Shown in pieces: positions 1 to 10,572 of a stretch of 64,000 nt of DNA. This stretch comes from Bacteroidetes bacterium GWF2_33_38. Its GTDB lineage: Bacteria > Bacteroidota > Bacteroidia > Bacteroidales > GWF2-33-38. Made by a program: the position numbers and the translations under genes. The stretch covers positions 28,499 through 92,498 of the forward strand of contig MEOF01000053.1 in NCBI GenBank assembly GCA_001769505.1. The letters run 5' to 3'. Each line of letters begins with the position of its first letter. Position 1 is the stretch's first letter. The notes beneath the pieces were generated by a model, which saw only the letters and a program-made list of their open reading frames with translations, made no database searches and was not told the DNA's origin.

Positions 1-2
1 TC

Positions 3-53
3 TTTATTGACACTACCATTGCAAAATTAAAAAATGATTTTTTAGCAAAATAA
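3..53 (+). CDS. 3' end of an upstream gene (partial)
   Basis: An open frame enters from the left edge and reads FIDTTIAKLKNDFLAK before a TAA, 43 bases ahead of trxB. The composition looks like a genuine protein C-terminus, but 16 residues do not identify a family. It could be a chance open frame. Confidence 0.35.
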   Translation, partial: FIDTTIAKLKNDFLAK

Positions 54-96
54 AATATAGAATTATTGAAATAAATAACGATTAATTATAAATACT

Positions 97-1080
97 ATGA
101 ATTTTTTTAGTAAAATGGGCGATTTGAATGCAGAAAAAGAAAACACAAACACTGCAGTTGAAAAAACAAAATGTTTAATAATAGGTTCAGGTCCTGCTGG
201 ATATACCGCAGCAATATACGCTTCAAGAGCTGGACTAAAGCCGATAATTTATCAAGGACTTCAACCCGGAGGTCAATTAACAACAACTACCGAAGTTGAG
301 AATTTTCCTGGTTACCCAGAAGGTGTTACGGGACCGCAAATGATGGAAGATTTACAAAAACAAGCCGAACGTTTTGGTGCTGATAATCGTTGGGGAATTG
401 CAACAAAAGTCGATTTTTCAACTGATACACATAAGGTTTGGTTCGACGATGGTAAAATAATCGAGGCAGATGCTGTGATAATTGCAACTGGAGCGACTGC
501 AAAATATTTAGGATTAGAATCAGAAAAAAAATATATGGGTTTTGGTGTTTCTGCTTGTGCTACTTGCGATGGTTTCTTTTATCGTAATCAAGATGTTGCA
601 GTAGTTGGTGGAGGCGATACTGCCTGCGAAGAAGCAACTTATCTTTCGGGTATTTGCAATAAAGTTTACTTAATTGTTCGTAAAGATTATTTACGTGCGT
701 CAAAAGCTATGCAAGAAAGAGTTTTAAGAAATCCAAAAATCCAAGTTTTATTTGAGCATAATACAAAAGAAATTTTTGGAGATAAAGCTGTAGATGGCGT
801 AAAACTGATTGATAAGAACGGAACAGAAAAAGATATTAAAGTTACTGGTTATTTTGTTGCAATAGGTCATCAGCCTAACTCGGAAATATTTAAGCCCTAC
901 ATCGACATGGATGAAACTGGCTACATAAATACAATAAAAGGCAGTACCAAAACAAACGTAAAAGGTGTATTTGCAGCAGGAGATGTACAAGACAAACATT
1001 ATCGTCAAGCAATTACCGCCGCAGCATCGGGTTGTATGGCTGCTTTAGATGCTGAACGATATTTAGGAGAAAAAAATTAA
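97..1080 (+). CDS. trxB: Thioredoxin reductase (NADPH)
   Basis: FAD-dependent reductase that passes electrons from NADPH to thioredoxin in the cytoplasm. Visible in order: the N-terminal FAD motif GSGPAGYTAAIYASRAG (about residues 31-47), the redox pair CATCDG, the NADPH motif GGGDTACEEA, and the C-terminal FAD motif GVFAAGDVQD. At 327 residues it has the normal length for the bacterial low-Mr type. The N-terminus carries about 25 polar residues ahead of the FAD fold; the ATG at 115 is an alternative start. It appears monocistronic, with a strong terminator 26 bases after the stop. Identification is secure; only the start is uncertain. Confidence 0.96.
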   Translation: MNFFSKMGDLNAEKENTNTAVEKTKCLIIGSGPAGYTAAIYASRAGLKPIIYQGLQPGGQLTTTTEVENFPGYPEGVTGPQMMEDLQKQAERFGADNRWGIATKVDFSTDTHKVWFDDGKIIEADAVIIATGATAKYLGLESEKKYMGFGVSACATCDGFFYRNQDVAVVGGGDTACEEATYLSGICNKVYLIVRKDYLRASKAMQERVLRNPKIQVLFEHNTKEIFGDKAVDGVKLIDKNGTEKDIKVTGYFVAIGHQPNSEIFKPYIDMDETGYINTIKGSTKTNVKGVFAAGDVQDKHYRQAITAAASGCMAALDAERYLGEKN

Positions 1081-1105
1081 CGAAAATTCGGGTATTTGAA
1101 AATTT

Positions 1106-1131
1106 AAGGTCGCTAATGGCGACCTTTTTTT
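1106..1131 (+). terminator. Rho-independent terminator of trxB
   Basis: The stem AAGGTCGC / GCGACCTT with a short TAATG loop is followed by a run of seven T. It sits directly downstream of trxB. Confidence 0.85.
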
Positions 1132-1308
1132 ATGGAATAAATTTAATGATTCAATTAAAATATTTGATGGTTTGTAAAATTTGAGAATGGTATTAATAAG
1201 TTGTTGATAATACTTTATTCGCATGTCGATTTGTTTTAGTAATTTTACCGTTCGATTTTGATTGAAAATAAACTAAATTAAATATAATAATAACTAAATC
1301 AATTAATT

Positions 1309-4300
1309 ATGAAACAAATCCTACTTTCTTTATTAATGCTGATTTTTGTAAATACATTGAGTTTTTCTCAATTAATTATAAGTCAGTATATCGAAACAAG
1401 TTCAGGTAGTAATCCAAAAGGTATTGAACTATGGAACAATTCAGGTGCTACCATTGACTTTTCAGTTACTGAACTTGTTGTTATGAAAGGTTCTGCTGGA
1501 GGAGCCGCAACAACAACAGATTTTACATTGAATACTGGAACATTGGCTAATGGTGCAGTAATGGTAATTGGAACTGCTCCTGATGTGTTAGGTACTGGGA
1601 CAGGCTTTCAGGATTTTGTGACTGCAAACGGTTCCGCTTTCTATGTTAAAGCATTTACATTTAATGGAGATGATGCTCTAGAAATATATTTAGGTGGAGT
1701 TATGCAAGACATTTTAGGAGATGTAATTGGAGTAGACCCAGCAGGAACTGGTTGGGCAGGCAACGGAGTTCAAACCTACAATCAAAATATTACATTGTTG
1801 TCTGGAATTACAACTGGAGCATCTACGGGTTGGACAGATCCTAGCTTACGATTTGAAGTAACAACGACTGATAATTCTTTAACTGGTTTTGGAATTGCAC
1901 CAGTTACTGCATCAACAGAAACAGCTGATTGGAATAATTTGCAATGGCCAAATACAGGAACAATTTTAACCGAAGAAACGTTTGATGTTTATGCTCAGGT
2001 TTATGAAGCAGGTGTTACCGAAGCTGCTGGTCAAGGAGCTGATATTGAAGCTTGGATAGGTTACAGCACAGATAATACTGACCCAAGCACTTGGACTAAC
2101 TGGATTGCTGCAACATATTATACTGATGCTGGAAATAATGATGAATATAAAGCAAATATCGGTGCAGTTTTATCTTCTGCCGGAACTTATTACTACGCAA
2201 GTAGATTCTCAGTAGATAATGGTCCTTATACTTATGGAGGATATGTTGGAGGTACTTGGGATGGAATAACGAATGTCAGTGGAGTATTAACTGTAAACGC
2301 TCGTTGTGCAGACCCTTCAGATTTGACTATCGTTGGAACAACTACAACGTCAGCTCAAATAACATGGACTGAAAATTCTACGGCTAATGTATGGAGTGTT
2401 AAACATGGTACAACAGGATTTGACCCGGCTACTGAAGGCACATTGCACATGGGAGCAACTGTAAGACCTTATACTATTTGGGCTTTAACTCCGGGGACAG
2501 ATTATGAATTCTATGTTGAAGCTACATGTACAACATCATGGGTTGGTCCAAAATCTTTTAGAACCATCAATACAGCAACAGATATTACAGACTTCAGTTT
2601 TGCCGAGCAAACAGGACTTGCTGTATTTAGTAATGATACAATATATATTGAAGTTACTGGAGGAACAGACCTAACAAATCTTGTTGCAACATACACATTG
2701 GCTTATGGAGCAACTGCTGATATTTTAGGTACACTTCAAGTTAGTGGTTCAACCATAAATAATTTTTCTTCATACGTTACTTACACTATAACAGCAGAAG
2801 ATGGAACTTCTACTCAAGATTGGATTATTGCTACATCTGTAGAAGGAGTTCTGTCAAGTGAAGCAAATATTTTAGCTTATTCTTTTACAGAACAAATGAG
2901 TCCTGCAGTATTTAGCAATGACACAATTTATATTACAGTGAATTCAGGAACAGACTTAACTAATCTTGTTGCAAGTTTCACACTTTCAGTAGGAGCAACA
3001 GCTGAAGTTTCTCTTAATCCTCAAGTTAGTGGAGTTACAGTAAATAATTTTTCTAGCTTTGTAATATATACGATTACCGCTGAAAATGGAACTACAACTC
3101 AAGATTGGGTTATAGCAGTATCTGAATTTGTAATTCCATACTTAATTATTAATGAAGTTGATATTGATCAAACTTCGACTGATACAAATGAGTTTATTGA
3201 ATTATTCGATGGTGGAACAGGAAATACTTCGCTTGATGGTTTTGTTATCGTTTTATATAACGGAAGTGGTGATGTTTCTTATAATGCTATTGATTTAGAT
3301 GGTTACAACACTGACAATAATGGATATTTTGTAATTGGAAGTGCAACTGTATCAAATGTCGATTTAGTATCTTTCACATCAAGTAATTTACAAAATGGAC
3401 CTGATGCGGTTGCATTGTATTATGATGATGCTACTAGTTTCCCAACTTCAACTCCAGTTACAGCGATTAATCTTATTGATGCAATTGTATATGGAACAAG
3501 CGATGCACCAAATTTAACAGCAGTTCTATTAAATTCAGGAGAGCTATTCGTTAATGAAAATATGAATGGAAAAAGTACTACTGAATCAATGCAACGTATT
3601 CCAAATGGAACAGGAGGAGAAAGAAATACTTCAACCTATTTGGCAGTTTATCCAACACCTGGAACTGAGAATTTATTTCCTGAAGTTGATTGGTGTAACC
3701 TACAATGGCCTGAAAATGGAGCAATTGCTTCAGGTACAAGTTTTAATGTATATGCACAAGTTTATGAGCCAGGTATTACCGACGCAGTTGGAGCAGGTAC
3801 AGGTATTGAAGCATGGATTGGATACAATTCAACTAATATAAGTCCTGATACTTGGACAAATTGGATTCCTGCTACTTTTAATAAAGACACTACAAATAAT
3901 GACGAATTTATGTCAGAAATTGGTTCAACTTTGACAGTAGGAACATATTATTATGCAAGTAGATTTAAAGTAAACGGAGGAACATATAAATACGGCGGTT
4001 TTAATCTTGGAGGCGGAGGATTTTGGGATGGCTTCGCAAATGTAAATGGAGTTCTAACAGTTTTGAATAATGAAACAGCTGTTTTGGACTTTTCGTTTGC
4101 CGAACAAACAGGTTCAGCAACATTTAGCAACGACACCATTTATATTGAAGTTGACGCTGGGACAAATCTTTCAAACCTTGTTGCATCATTTACCTTATCT
4201 AATGGAGCAACGGCATCTATTTTAGGAATTAATCAAGAAAGTGGTGTTACAACTAATGACTTTATTAATTTTGTTACATATACTATATTGGCAGAAGATG

Positions 4301-7300
4301 GCATTGCAACCCAAAATTGGGTAGTATCCGTAAGTGAATATGTTTATCCGTTAGGAACTGATTGTACAAACCCATTTATGGCAATGGCAGGAACCAATAC
4401 TACTGATAATAGTGCAGGAGGTCAATGGTTTGCATATACAGCTCCCGATAATGGAGTAATTAATATTAGCTCGTGCTGTTGCACAGCTGTAGATACAAGA
4501 TTATTTGTATATCTTGACAATTGCTCCAATTTAATTATTGACGAAGATGATACAGATGGTTGTCCAGCAAATACCGAAGATGTAAATTTCTTGATTAATG
4601 CAGGAGAAACAATATATATACTATGGAATGATGATTATACAACTGCAACTTATAATTGGGAACTTTCATACAATTTGTTAAATACAGAAGCAAACATTTT
4701 ATCATTTAATTTTCCAGAAGCTACTTCGGTTGCTGTAATTGATAGCATTAATGCAAAAGTCAACATTGAGGTTGATTACCAAACTAATTTTACCAATTTG
4801 GTTGCTAATTATACTCTTTCTAACGGTGCGATAGCTGAAGTTTTGGGAGTAGAACAAGAAAGTGGTGTAACATCCAACGATTTTAGTTCTTCAGTTATAT
4901 ACAAAGTAATTGCACAAGATACTACTTATCAAAGAGATTGGACTGTTAACGTAAGCGAAAGAGTACCTTCTTCGGAAGCAGAAATCTTATGGTTTTCTTT
5001 CCCTGAAGCACTTAACCCAGCTACATTCGACTTTATTAATCATACGATTAATATTGAAGTGGGTATGGGAACTAGTTTAACAGCTTTAACAGCATACTTT
5101 AACTTATCAAATGGAGCAACAGCAGAAATAGCAGGAATTCCTCAGACTAGCGGAACAACACAAAACGATTTTTCTGTTCCGGTTACATATATCATTACAG
5201 CCGAAGACGGAATCGCATTTAATGAATGGCTTGTTACCGTTACTGTTGCAACATCATTGAACGATCAAGCAGATATTCTTTGGTTTAATTTAAATGAAGC
5301 AACGGGTACTGCTGTTATGGACAACATGAACCATGAAATTTCAATCGAAGTTACTTGGGATACCGATTTATCAAATCTTGTTGCCGACTTTAATTTGTCT
5401 TACGGTGCTACTGCAAGCATATTGGGAATATCACAAGAATCGGGTGTTACGGTAAATAATTTTAGTTCTCCGATAACTTATACAGTAGTTTCTGAAGATG
5501 GTATGGTAACCAATGATTGGGAAGTAACAGTTTACAATGCTCCAATTCCAGCTGGTATCGTTTGCGAATCGGCAGTTGAAGCTTATCAGGGAATGAATTA
5601 TGCAAGCCATGCAAATGCAACCGATGAATGGTTCTTCTTTGTTGCTCAAGAATCAGGGTATTTGACGTTAAATACTTGTGGACTTGCAATTTTTGATACA
5701 TACGTAATTACTTATTCTGATTGTGGAACTTATTTAAGCGAATCAGATGACGATTGTGGAGGTACATACCAATCTAATCTAACTGTACCTATGGTTGCCG
5801 GCGATACAATCTGGATTGAATGGGATTACGATACTTATAATCCGGATGGTTATAATTGGGAATTAACGTATTATGTTCCAAATACCGAAAATGATATTAT
5901 TTCATTTAGTTTTGCCGAGCAAACTAGTCCTGCAGTAATTGATTATAATAACAATACAATTGCGGTTGAAGTAGTTTATGGGACAGATGTTACAAACTTA
6001 ATTGCAAGTTTTGATTTATCAAATTATGCTAGTGCAAATATTGGAGGCGTACCTCAAAATTCGTCAACAACCATAAACGACTTTACAAATACGGTAATTT
6101 ATACTGTTGTTGCTGAAAACGGCGATATTCAAGATTGGTCGGTTAATGTTTCTGTACGTCCTTTAACCAATGATTTGATGGTTATATTCCCAGAAGGAGG
6201 AAATAATACGATGTGTGATTTAACAACAATGAATGTTCCTCTAGGAATTTTTAACAATGGAGATTTTTCAGTTCCAATGGGAGATAGCATATTTGTTTAT
6301 TACAATGTTAATGCAGAACCTAATGTTGAAGATACAATTGTTTTGGCAGCAGATTTTGCTGTTGGCGACACTATGTTTTTTCAATTTCCAGACGCTTACG
6401 ATTTTTCTGCATTAGGTTTTTACGATTATGCAATAGGTTTTGAATATGAAAATGATACTATCGCAACAAATAATGTTACTATAGGTCAAATCAATCATAT
6501 CGTATTAACTGTAAGTATTAACGAAGGAGATTCAATACAAATACATGCATCTAGTTTCCCTTATACCTTAACACTTAGTGATAATTACAATGATTATCAT
6601 TGGTACAATAGTAATATGACCATGAACGGAAACAACAACCAATTTGAAATTTATGATTTTGGTTGGTATTATATTGAAGTAGATAATGGAGACGGATGTA
6701 ATGCAATAGACTCGATTTTTGTAGAATCTACACCGCCATTTGTTGATTTAGCTATATCTCAACCAAGTCATGGAGAATATTATCAAGCTTGCGAATTAAC
6801 CGATAATCAATCTATAGATTTTAGAATACGAAATGTTGGAGAAGTCTCTATTAATGCAGGAGAAACTATTGAATGTTCATATTTTATTACTGGAAATTCC
6901 TTGGTGTCAGAACAATTTATATTACCAACGAATTTAAATCCTGGTGATGAAATCTCGTATTTATTTACTCAAACTGCAGATTTGTCGGCAATAGGAGTGT
7001 ATGCTTGGACATTTGGAATAAGTTATGTTAACGATATGGATGAAAACAACAATCATGTACAAGGAGCAACTGAGCATGTTCAATACACTGTTGAAATTGA
7101 GCAAGGCGACACCATCTATGCTTATGGTTTTGAACTTCCTATTCGATTAAACACAACTGAATGGAATGACAATTATCTTTGGTATGATGAAACCTTAGCT
7201 TCTGTTACAACATCAGAATATTATGCAAATTCATTTGGTTGGCATTATGTTGAAGTATCGAGCAATAATATGTTTGGTTGTACTGCTATTGATTCGGTTT

Positions 7301-9324
7301 TAATTATTGAAAGATCTCAAGTAAATTTAGACGTGGCATTGGTTGGAGATATACCATCAGGAATGTTTTCATTTTCGACTTGTCCCGATTTAGTTGAAGA
7401 TTTGAGCTATATGATTGCGAATGCAGGTTTAACTACAATTCCAGCAGGCGATACTATATATTTTGAATCGCAATTAGATATAGAACCTATGTTATTCGAT
7501 ACCTTGATTTTATCTTCAGATTTACTTTCGGGTGAAACATATGAATATCAAACTCAGCATGTTTTAGATATAACTGCACTTGGTTCTCACACTTTTACTT
7601 TAAATGTAATTTTTGAGGGAGATCTTGATTTATCAAACAATACAGCAATAATTAATTTAGAAGTTGTAAATGCTCCTACAGTTGAAATTGCAAATGTTGT
7701 TGGCGATACACTAGAAGTATATGCATATCAATATCCTATTGAATTATCGTTGACAAACGTATTCGATTGGTACAATTGGAATGGAAATTCAGGAAATGGA
7801 AACGAAACATCTTATGAAGTTTCTTCCGAAGGCTGGGTATATGTTAGAGCTGGACTAAATAATATTGATTGCAACAGTCAAGACTCTATTTTTATTTCAA
7901 CTATTTCGCCTATTTCTTTAGATTTAGCTATATTCCAACCTCAAAGCAATGATTATGTTGGTTGTGATTTAGGTGTTGATTCTATGGAGTTTACATTCAT
8001 TAATGCAGGAATAAATACGATTCCTTCAGGTACATTAATAAGTCTTGGTTATCAAATAGACTCAAATCTTGAAGTAATTGAAAATGTAACTTTAACCGAA
8101 GATTTAACCTCTGGAAGTACATATGATTATCAGTTTAGTCAACCATTTGATTTTTCTGCTATTGCAATATATGATTGGAAATTCTTTGTAAATGTTGCAG
8201 GAGATTTGAATTTTGCTAACGATACAACCATGGGAACATACGAACACACAACAATTGATGTTCAAATCGATGCTCCTGACACTATTTACGCTGATTTGAC
8301 AGACTTTCCAATACATCTTTCATCGTTGAATATACATGATCAATATACATGGTTTGCCAATGGAAATCAAGTAAGCAATGCTGCTGAAATGGATGTTTAT
8401 GCATATGGAGTATATCATTTATATGCTCAATTCGATAACAGCAATTGTAGTGGAATGGATTCGGTTTACATTATGCCAACTCCGCAATTGAGTTATGATA
8501 TTGGATACGATAGTGAAAGTTACAGTCTATTTGAATGTGGATTATCAACTCATCAAATACCTTTCCCAATTATTAATTATGGAGAAGAAGATATTCAAAT
8601 TGGGGATACCATTTACATTAGTATTCAACTTGATGGCGGTGCTGTTGTAAACGAAGAGTTTGTTTTAGATACTATTTTCCCTTCAAATAGCTATATTTTT
8701 TATGAAACACAAAACATGTTTGATTTAAGTGCCGCATTGCATACTTATCATTTTGATATCGAAATGAATATGACGAATGATGAAAATTTATCGAATAATA
8801 TTTTTAGCATTGAAATCACAAATGCTATTTATGACCTTGATTTAGATGCAATTAATGGAGGCTCAAATGATACCTTAACTGTTTCTTCATTTCCTGTTAC
8901 TTTAGACGCAGGTGCTGGATATGAATCATATTTATGGAGTACAGTTGAAACAACTCAAACAATCGAAGTTAGTGTAAATGGCTGGTATTATGCTGAAATT
9001 TATAACGATGGAAATTGTTATTCAGAAGATTCAATTTATGTGAATTTATTTGTTGGAATTAATGAATTGATAGCTAAATCAGCAATCGGTTTATATCCAA
9101 ATCCAAATAATGGAAACTTTGTATTGAATATTAAAAATGCAAAAACATCTGATATTAGAATCGAAATGCTTGATTTTATTGGAAAAGTAATTTCTGTTAA
9201 AGAAATATCAAATGTTGATACTCATATCGAAGAATTTGATGTAAATATTTTACCAAAAGGAATTTATTTTGTTAAAGTTTCAAATTCAAGTGATGTTATG
9301 ATTGAAAGAGTAATTATTCAATAA
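1309..9324 (+). CDS. Giant secreted repeat protein with T9SS sorting domain
   Basis: 2671 residues, predicted surface-attached or secreted. It begins with a Sec signal peptide (LLSLLMLIFVNTLSFSQ) and ends with a type IX sorting domain: YPNPNNGNFVLNI near residue 2600, then a beta-rich tail ending VMIERVIIQ. Between them are a lamin-tail-like domain (about 22-200) and a second one (about 610-790, starting LIINEVDID), two copies of a WNNLQWP...AQVYE...EAWIGY module (about 205-335 and 805-915), one fibronectin III-like domain (about 340-420), seven DUF5018-like units of about 90 residues (starting near 425, 517, 924, 1127, 1221, 1319 and 1528, each with the pattern FSFxEQ...GTxLTNLVAxFxLSxGA...TVxNDFSxxVxYTI.AEDG...DW), and about five CARDB-like modules (about 1620-2600). 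No catalytic domain is recognisable, so an adhesive or structural role is inferred. It is a single-gene unit with a terminator behind it. Confidence 0.9.
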   Translation: MKQILLSLLMLIFVNTLSFSQLIISQYIETSSGSNPKGIELWNNSGATIDFSVTELVVMKGSAGGAATTTDFTLNTGTLANGAVMVIGTAPDVLGTGTGFQDFVTANGSAFYVKAFTFNGDDALEIYLGGVMQDILGDVIGVDPAGTGWAGNGVQTYNQNITLLSGITTGASTGWTDPSLRFEVTTTDNSLTGFGIAPVTASTETADWNNLQWPNTGTILTEETFDVYAQVYEAGVTEAAGQGADIEAWIGYSTDNTDPSTWTNWIAATYYTDAGNNDEYKANIGAVLSSAGTYYYASRFSVDNGPYTYGGYVGGTWDGITNVSGVLTVNARCADPSDLTIVGTTTTSAQITWTENSTANVWSVKHGTTGFDPATEGTLHMGATVRPYTIWALTPGTDYEFYVEATCTTSWVGPKSFRTINTATDITDFSFAEQTGLAVFSNDTIYIEVTGGTDLTNLVATYTLAYGATADILGTLQVSGSTINNFSSYVTYTITAEDGTSTQDWIIATSVEGVLSSEANILAYSFTEQMSPAVFSNDTIYITVNSGTDLTNLVASFTLSVGATAEVSLNPQVSGVTVNNFSSFVIYTITAENGTTTQDWVIAVSEFVIPYLIINEVDIDQTSTDTNEFIELFDGGTGNTSLDGFVIVLYNGSGDVSYNAIDLDGYNTDNNGYFVIGSATVSNVDLVSFTSSNLQNGPDAVALYYDDATSFPTSTPVTAINLIDAIVYGTSDAPNLTAVLLNSGELFVNENMNGKSTTESMQRIPNGTGGERNTSTYLAVYPTPGTENLFPEVDWCNLQWPENGAIASGTSFNVYAQVYEPGITDAVGAGTGIEAWIGYNSTNISPDTWTNWIPATFNKDTTNNDEFMSEIGSTLTVGTYYYASRFKVNGGTYKYGGFNLGGGGFWDGFANVNGVLTVLNNETAVLDFSFAEQTGSATFSNDTIYIEVDAGTNLSNLVASFTLSNGATASILGINQESGVTTNDFINFVTYTILAEDGIATQNWVVSVSEYVYPLGTDCTNPFMAMAGTNTTDNSAGGQWFAYTAPDNGVINISSCCCTAVDTRLFVYLDNCSNLIIDEDDTDGCPANTEDVNFLINAGETIYILWNDDYTTATYNWELSYNLLNTEANILSFNFPEATSVAVIDSINAKVNIEVDYQTNFTNLVANYTLSNGAIAEVLGVEQESGVTSNDFSSSVIYKVIAQDTTYQRDWTVNVSERVPSSEAEILWFSFPEALNPATFDFINHTINIEVGMGTSLTALTAYFNLSNGATAEIAGIPQTSGTTQNDFSVPVTYIITAEDGIAFNEWLVTVTVATSLNDQADILWFNLNEATGTAVMDNMNHEISIEVTWDTDLSNLVADFNLSYGATASILGISQESGVTVNNFSSPITYTVVSEDGMVTNDWEVTVYNAPIPAGIVCESAVEAYQGMNYASHANATDEWFFFVAQESGYLTLNTCGLAIFDTYVITYSDCGTYLSESDDDCGGTYQSNLTVPMVAGDTIWIEWDYDTYNPDGYNWELTYYVPNTENDIISFSFAEQTSPAVIDYNNNTIAVEVVYGTDVTNLIASFDLSNYASANIGGVPQNSSTTINDFTNTVIYTVVAENGDIQDWSVNVSVRPLTNDLMVIFPEGGNNTMCDLTTMNVPLGIFNNGDFSVPMGDSIFVYYNVNAEPNVEDTIVLAADFAVGDTMFFQFPDAYDFSALGFYDYAIGFEYENDTIATNNVTIGQINHIVLTVSINEGDSIQIHASSFPYTLTLSDNYNDYHWYNSNMTMNGNNNQFEIYDFGWYYIEVDNGDGCNAIDSIFVESTPPFVDLAISQPSHGEYYQACELTDNQSIDFRIRNVGEVSINAGETIECSYFITGNSLVSEQFILPTNLNPGDEISYLFTQTADLSAIGVYAWTFGISYVNDMDENNNHVQGATEHVQYTVEIEQGDTIYAYGFELPIRLNTTEWNDNYLWYDETLASVTTSEYYANSFGWHYVEVSSNNMFGCTAIDSVLIIERSQVNLDVALVGDIPSGMFSFSTCPDLVEDLSYMIANAGLTTIPAGDTIYFESQLDIEPMLFDTLILSSDLLSGETYEYQTQHVLDITALGSHTFTLNVIFEGDLDLSNNTAIINLEVVNAPTVEIANVVGDTLEVYAYQYPIELSLTNVFDWYNWNGNSGNGNETSYEVSSEGWVYVRAGLNNIDCNSQDSIFISTISPISLDLAIFQPQSNDYVGCDLGVDSMEFTFINAGINTIPSGTLISLGYQIDSNLEVIENVTLTEDLTSGSTYDYQFSQPFDFSAIAIYDWKFFVNVAGDLNFANDTTMGTYEHTTIDVQIDAPDTIYADLTDFPIHLSSLNIHDQYTWFANGNQVSNAAEMDVYAYGVYHLYAQFDNSNCSGMDSVYIMPTPQLSYDIGYDSESYSLFECGLSTHQIPFPIINYGEEDIQIGDTIYISIQLDGGAVVNEEFVLDTIFPSNSYIFYETQNMFDLSAALHTYHFDIEMNMTNDENLSNNIFSIEITNAIYDLDLDAINGGSNDTLTVSSFPVTLDAGAGYESYLWSTVETTQTIEVSVNGWYYAEIYNDGNCYSEDSIYVNLFVGINELIAKSAIGLYPNPNNGNFVLNIKNAKTSDIRIEMLDFIGKVISVKEISNVDTHIEEFDVNILPKGIYFVKVSNSSDVMIERVIIQ

Positions 9325-9345
9325 TCAATTCTTATTTTTTAAAGT

Positions 9346-9380
9346 AAAGGGCAGTCTGTTTAGATTGCCCTTTCTTTTTT
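9346..9380 (+). terminator. Rho-independent terminator after the giant gene
   Basis: AAAGGGCAGTCT pairs with AGATTGCCCTTT (one G-T pair) around a GTTT loop and is followed by T-rich sequence. It lies 22 bases after the stop codon. Confidence 0.85.
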
Positions 9381-9392
9381 AGCCATATATTT

Positions 9393-9422
9393 TTTGCTAG
9401 TTAAATATCAGTAGTATATTTG
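9393..9422 (+). promoter_or_regulatory. Bacteroidota-type promoter for the transketolase gene
   Basis: A -33 TTTG (9393-9396) and a -7 TATATTTG (9415-9422) are separated by 18 bases and lie 25 bases ahead of the GTG start. This matches the known TTTG / TAnnTTTG consensus of the primary sigma factor in this phylum. Confidence 0.7.
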
Positions 9423-9447
9423 TAGAAATAATTAAAATCATACGAAA

Positions 9448-10401
9448 GTGAAAAAATATACATCATCAGGAAATAAAGACACTCGTTCAGGTTTTGGTGC
9501 TGGTTTATTAGAAGTAGGACGCAAAAATCCAAATGCAGTTGCATTATGTGCCGATTTAATTGGTTCGTTAAAAATGAACGATTTTATCAAAGAATTTCCA
9601 GATCGTTTTATTCAAACTGGAATTGCTGAAGCAAATATGATTGGAATTTCGGCTGGTTTAACAATTGGTGGAAAAGTTCCATTTGCTGGCGGTTTTGCTG
9701 GTTTTTTAACAGGTAGAGTTTACGATCAAATTCGTCAATCGGTAGCATATTCAAACAAAAACGTGAAAATTTGTGCATCTCACGCAGGTGTAACTCTTGG
9801 CGAAGATGGTGCAACTCACCAAATTTTGGAAGATTTAGGAATGATGAAAATGTTACCAAATATGGTAGTTTTATGTCCTTGCGATTATAATCAAACAAAA
9901 GCTGCAACCATTGCAATGGCTGAACATGTTGGTCCAGTTTATTTGCGTTTTGGACGTCCAGTTGTTCCAAATTTCACTTCACCTGACGAAAAATTTGAAA
10001 TTGGAAAAGCTCAAATGATTAATGAAGGTAAAGATGTAACAATCTTTGCAACAGGACATTTGGTTTGGAAAGCAATTGAAGCTTGTGAAATTTTAGAAGC
10101 AAAAGGAATTTCTGCTGAAATAATAAATATTCACACAATTAAACCTTTGGACGAAAAAGCAGTCTTAGAGTCTGTTAAGAAAACAAAAGCAGTTGTAACA
10201 GCTGAAGAACACATGATGAATGGCGGTTTGGGCGATTCAATTATGCAATTATTGGGACGCAAACTTCCAACGCCAGTTGAAATGGTAGCCGTAAACGATA
10301 AATTTGGAGAAAGTGGAACTCCAGAACAATTGTTAGAAAAATACGGTTTAGATACCAAAGATATAGTTGTAGCTGTGGAAAGAGTTTTGGAAAGAAAGTA
10401 A
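9448..10401 (+). CDS. Transketolase, C-terminal subunit (pyrimidine-binding and C-terminal domains)
   Basis: 317 residues covering only the Pyr and C-terminal domains of transketolase, which transfers two-carbon units in the pentose phosphate pathway. The motifs GIAEANMIGISAGL and GVTLGEDGATHQILEDLGMMKMLPNM (the Pyr domain with the active-site Glu in GIAEAN) are clear. The thiamine-diphosphate-binding N-terminal subunit is not adjacent: the upstream neighbour is the T9SS giant gene, so the partner must be encoded elsewhere. The start is GTG at 9448, directly ahead of KKYTSSGNKDTRSGFG, the usual N-terminus of this subunit. A DXP-synthase-like role is less likely given the length and motifs. 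Confidence 0.9.
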   Translation: MKKYTSSGNKDTRSGFGAGLLEVGRKNPNAVALCADLIGSLKMNDFIKEFPDRFIQTGIAEANMIGISAGLTIGGKVPFAGGFAGFLTGRVYDQIRQSVAYSNKNVKICASHAGVTLGEDGATHQILEDLGMMKMLPNMVVLCPCDYNQTKAATIAMAEHVGPVYLRFGRPVVPNFTSPDEKFEIGKAQMINEGKDVTIFATGHLVWKAIEACEILEAKGISAEIINIHTIKPLDEKAVLESVKKTKAVVTAEEHMMNGGLGDSIMQLLGRKLPTPVEMVAVNDKFGESGTPEQLLEKYGLDTKDIVVAVERVLERK

Positions 10402-10472
10402 AACTAAACTAAAAGTTTAAAACTAAAAGTGAAAAGTTGAGAATGAAATTTTTGATTTTTCACTTTTTTTAT

Positions 10473-10536
10473 TGTCATGCCTTTGAAAATAGGCATCTTT
10501 ATGAGTTTTTAGATTCCTGCCTACGCAGGAATGACA
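10473..10536. repeat. Dispersed nested-hairpin repeat
   Basis: Outer arms TGTCAT and ATGACA enclose two smaller hairpins (TGCCT...AGGCA and ATTCCTGCC...GGAAT). The unit lies between the transketolase and sigma-factor genes. The motif around AGATTCCTGCC/AGGAATGACA is of the type often dispersed in bacterial intergenic regions. Copy number in this genome cannot be seen here. Confidence 0.55.
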
Positions 10537-10572
10537 TCTAGTGTAGTATAAATATTTGTGTAAAATTTCAAA

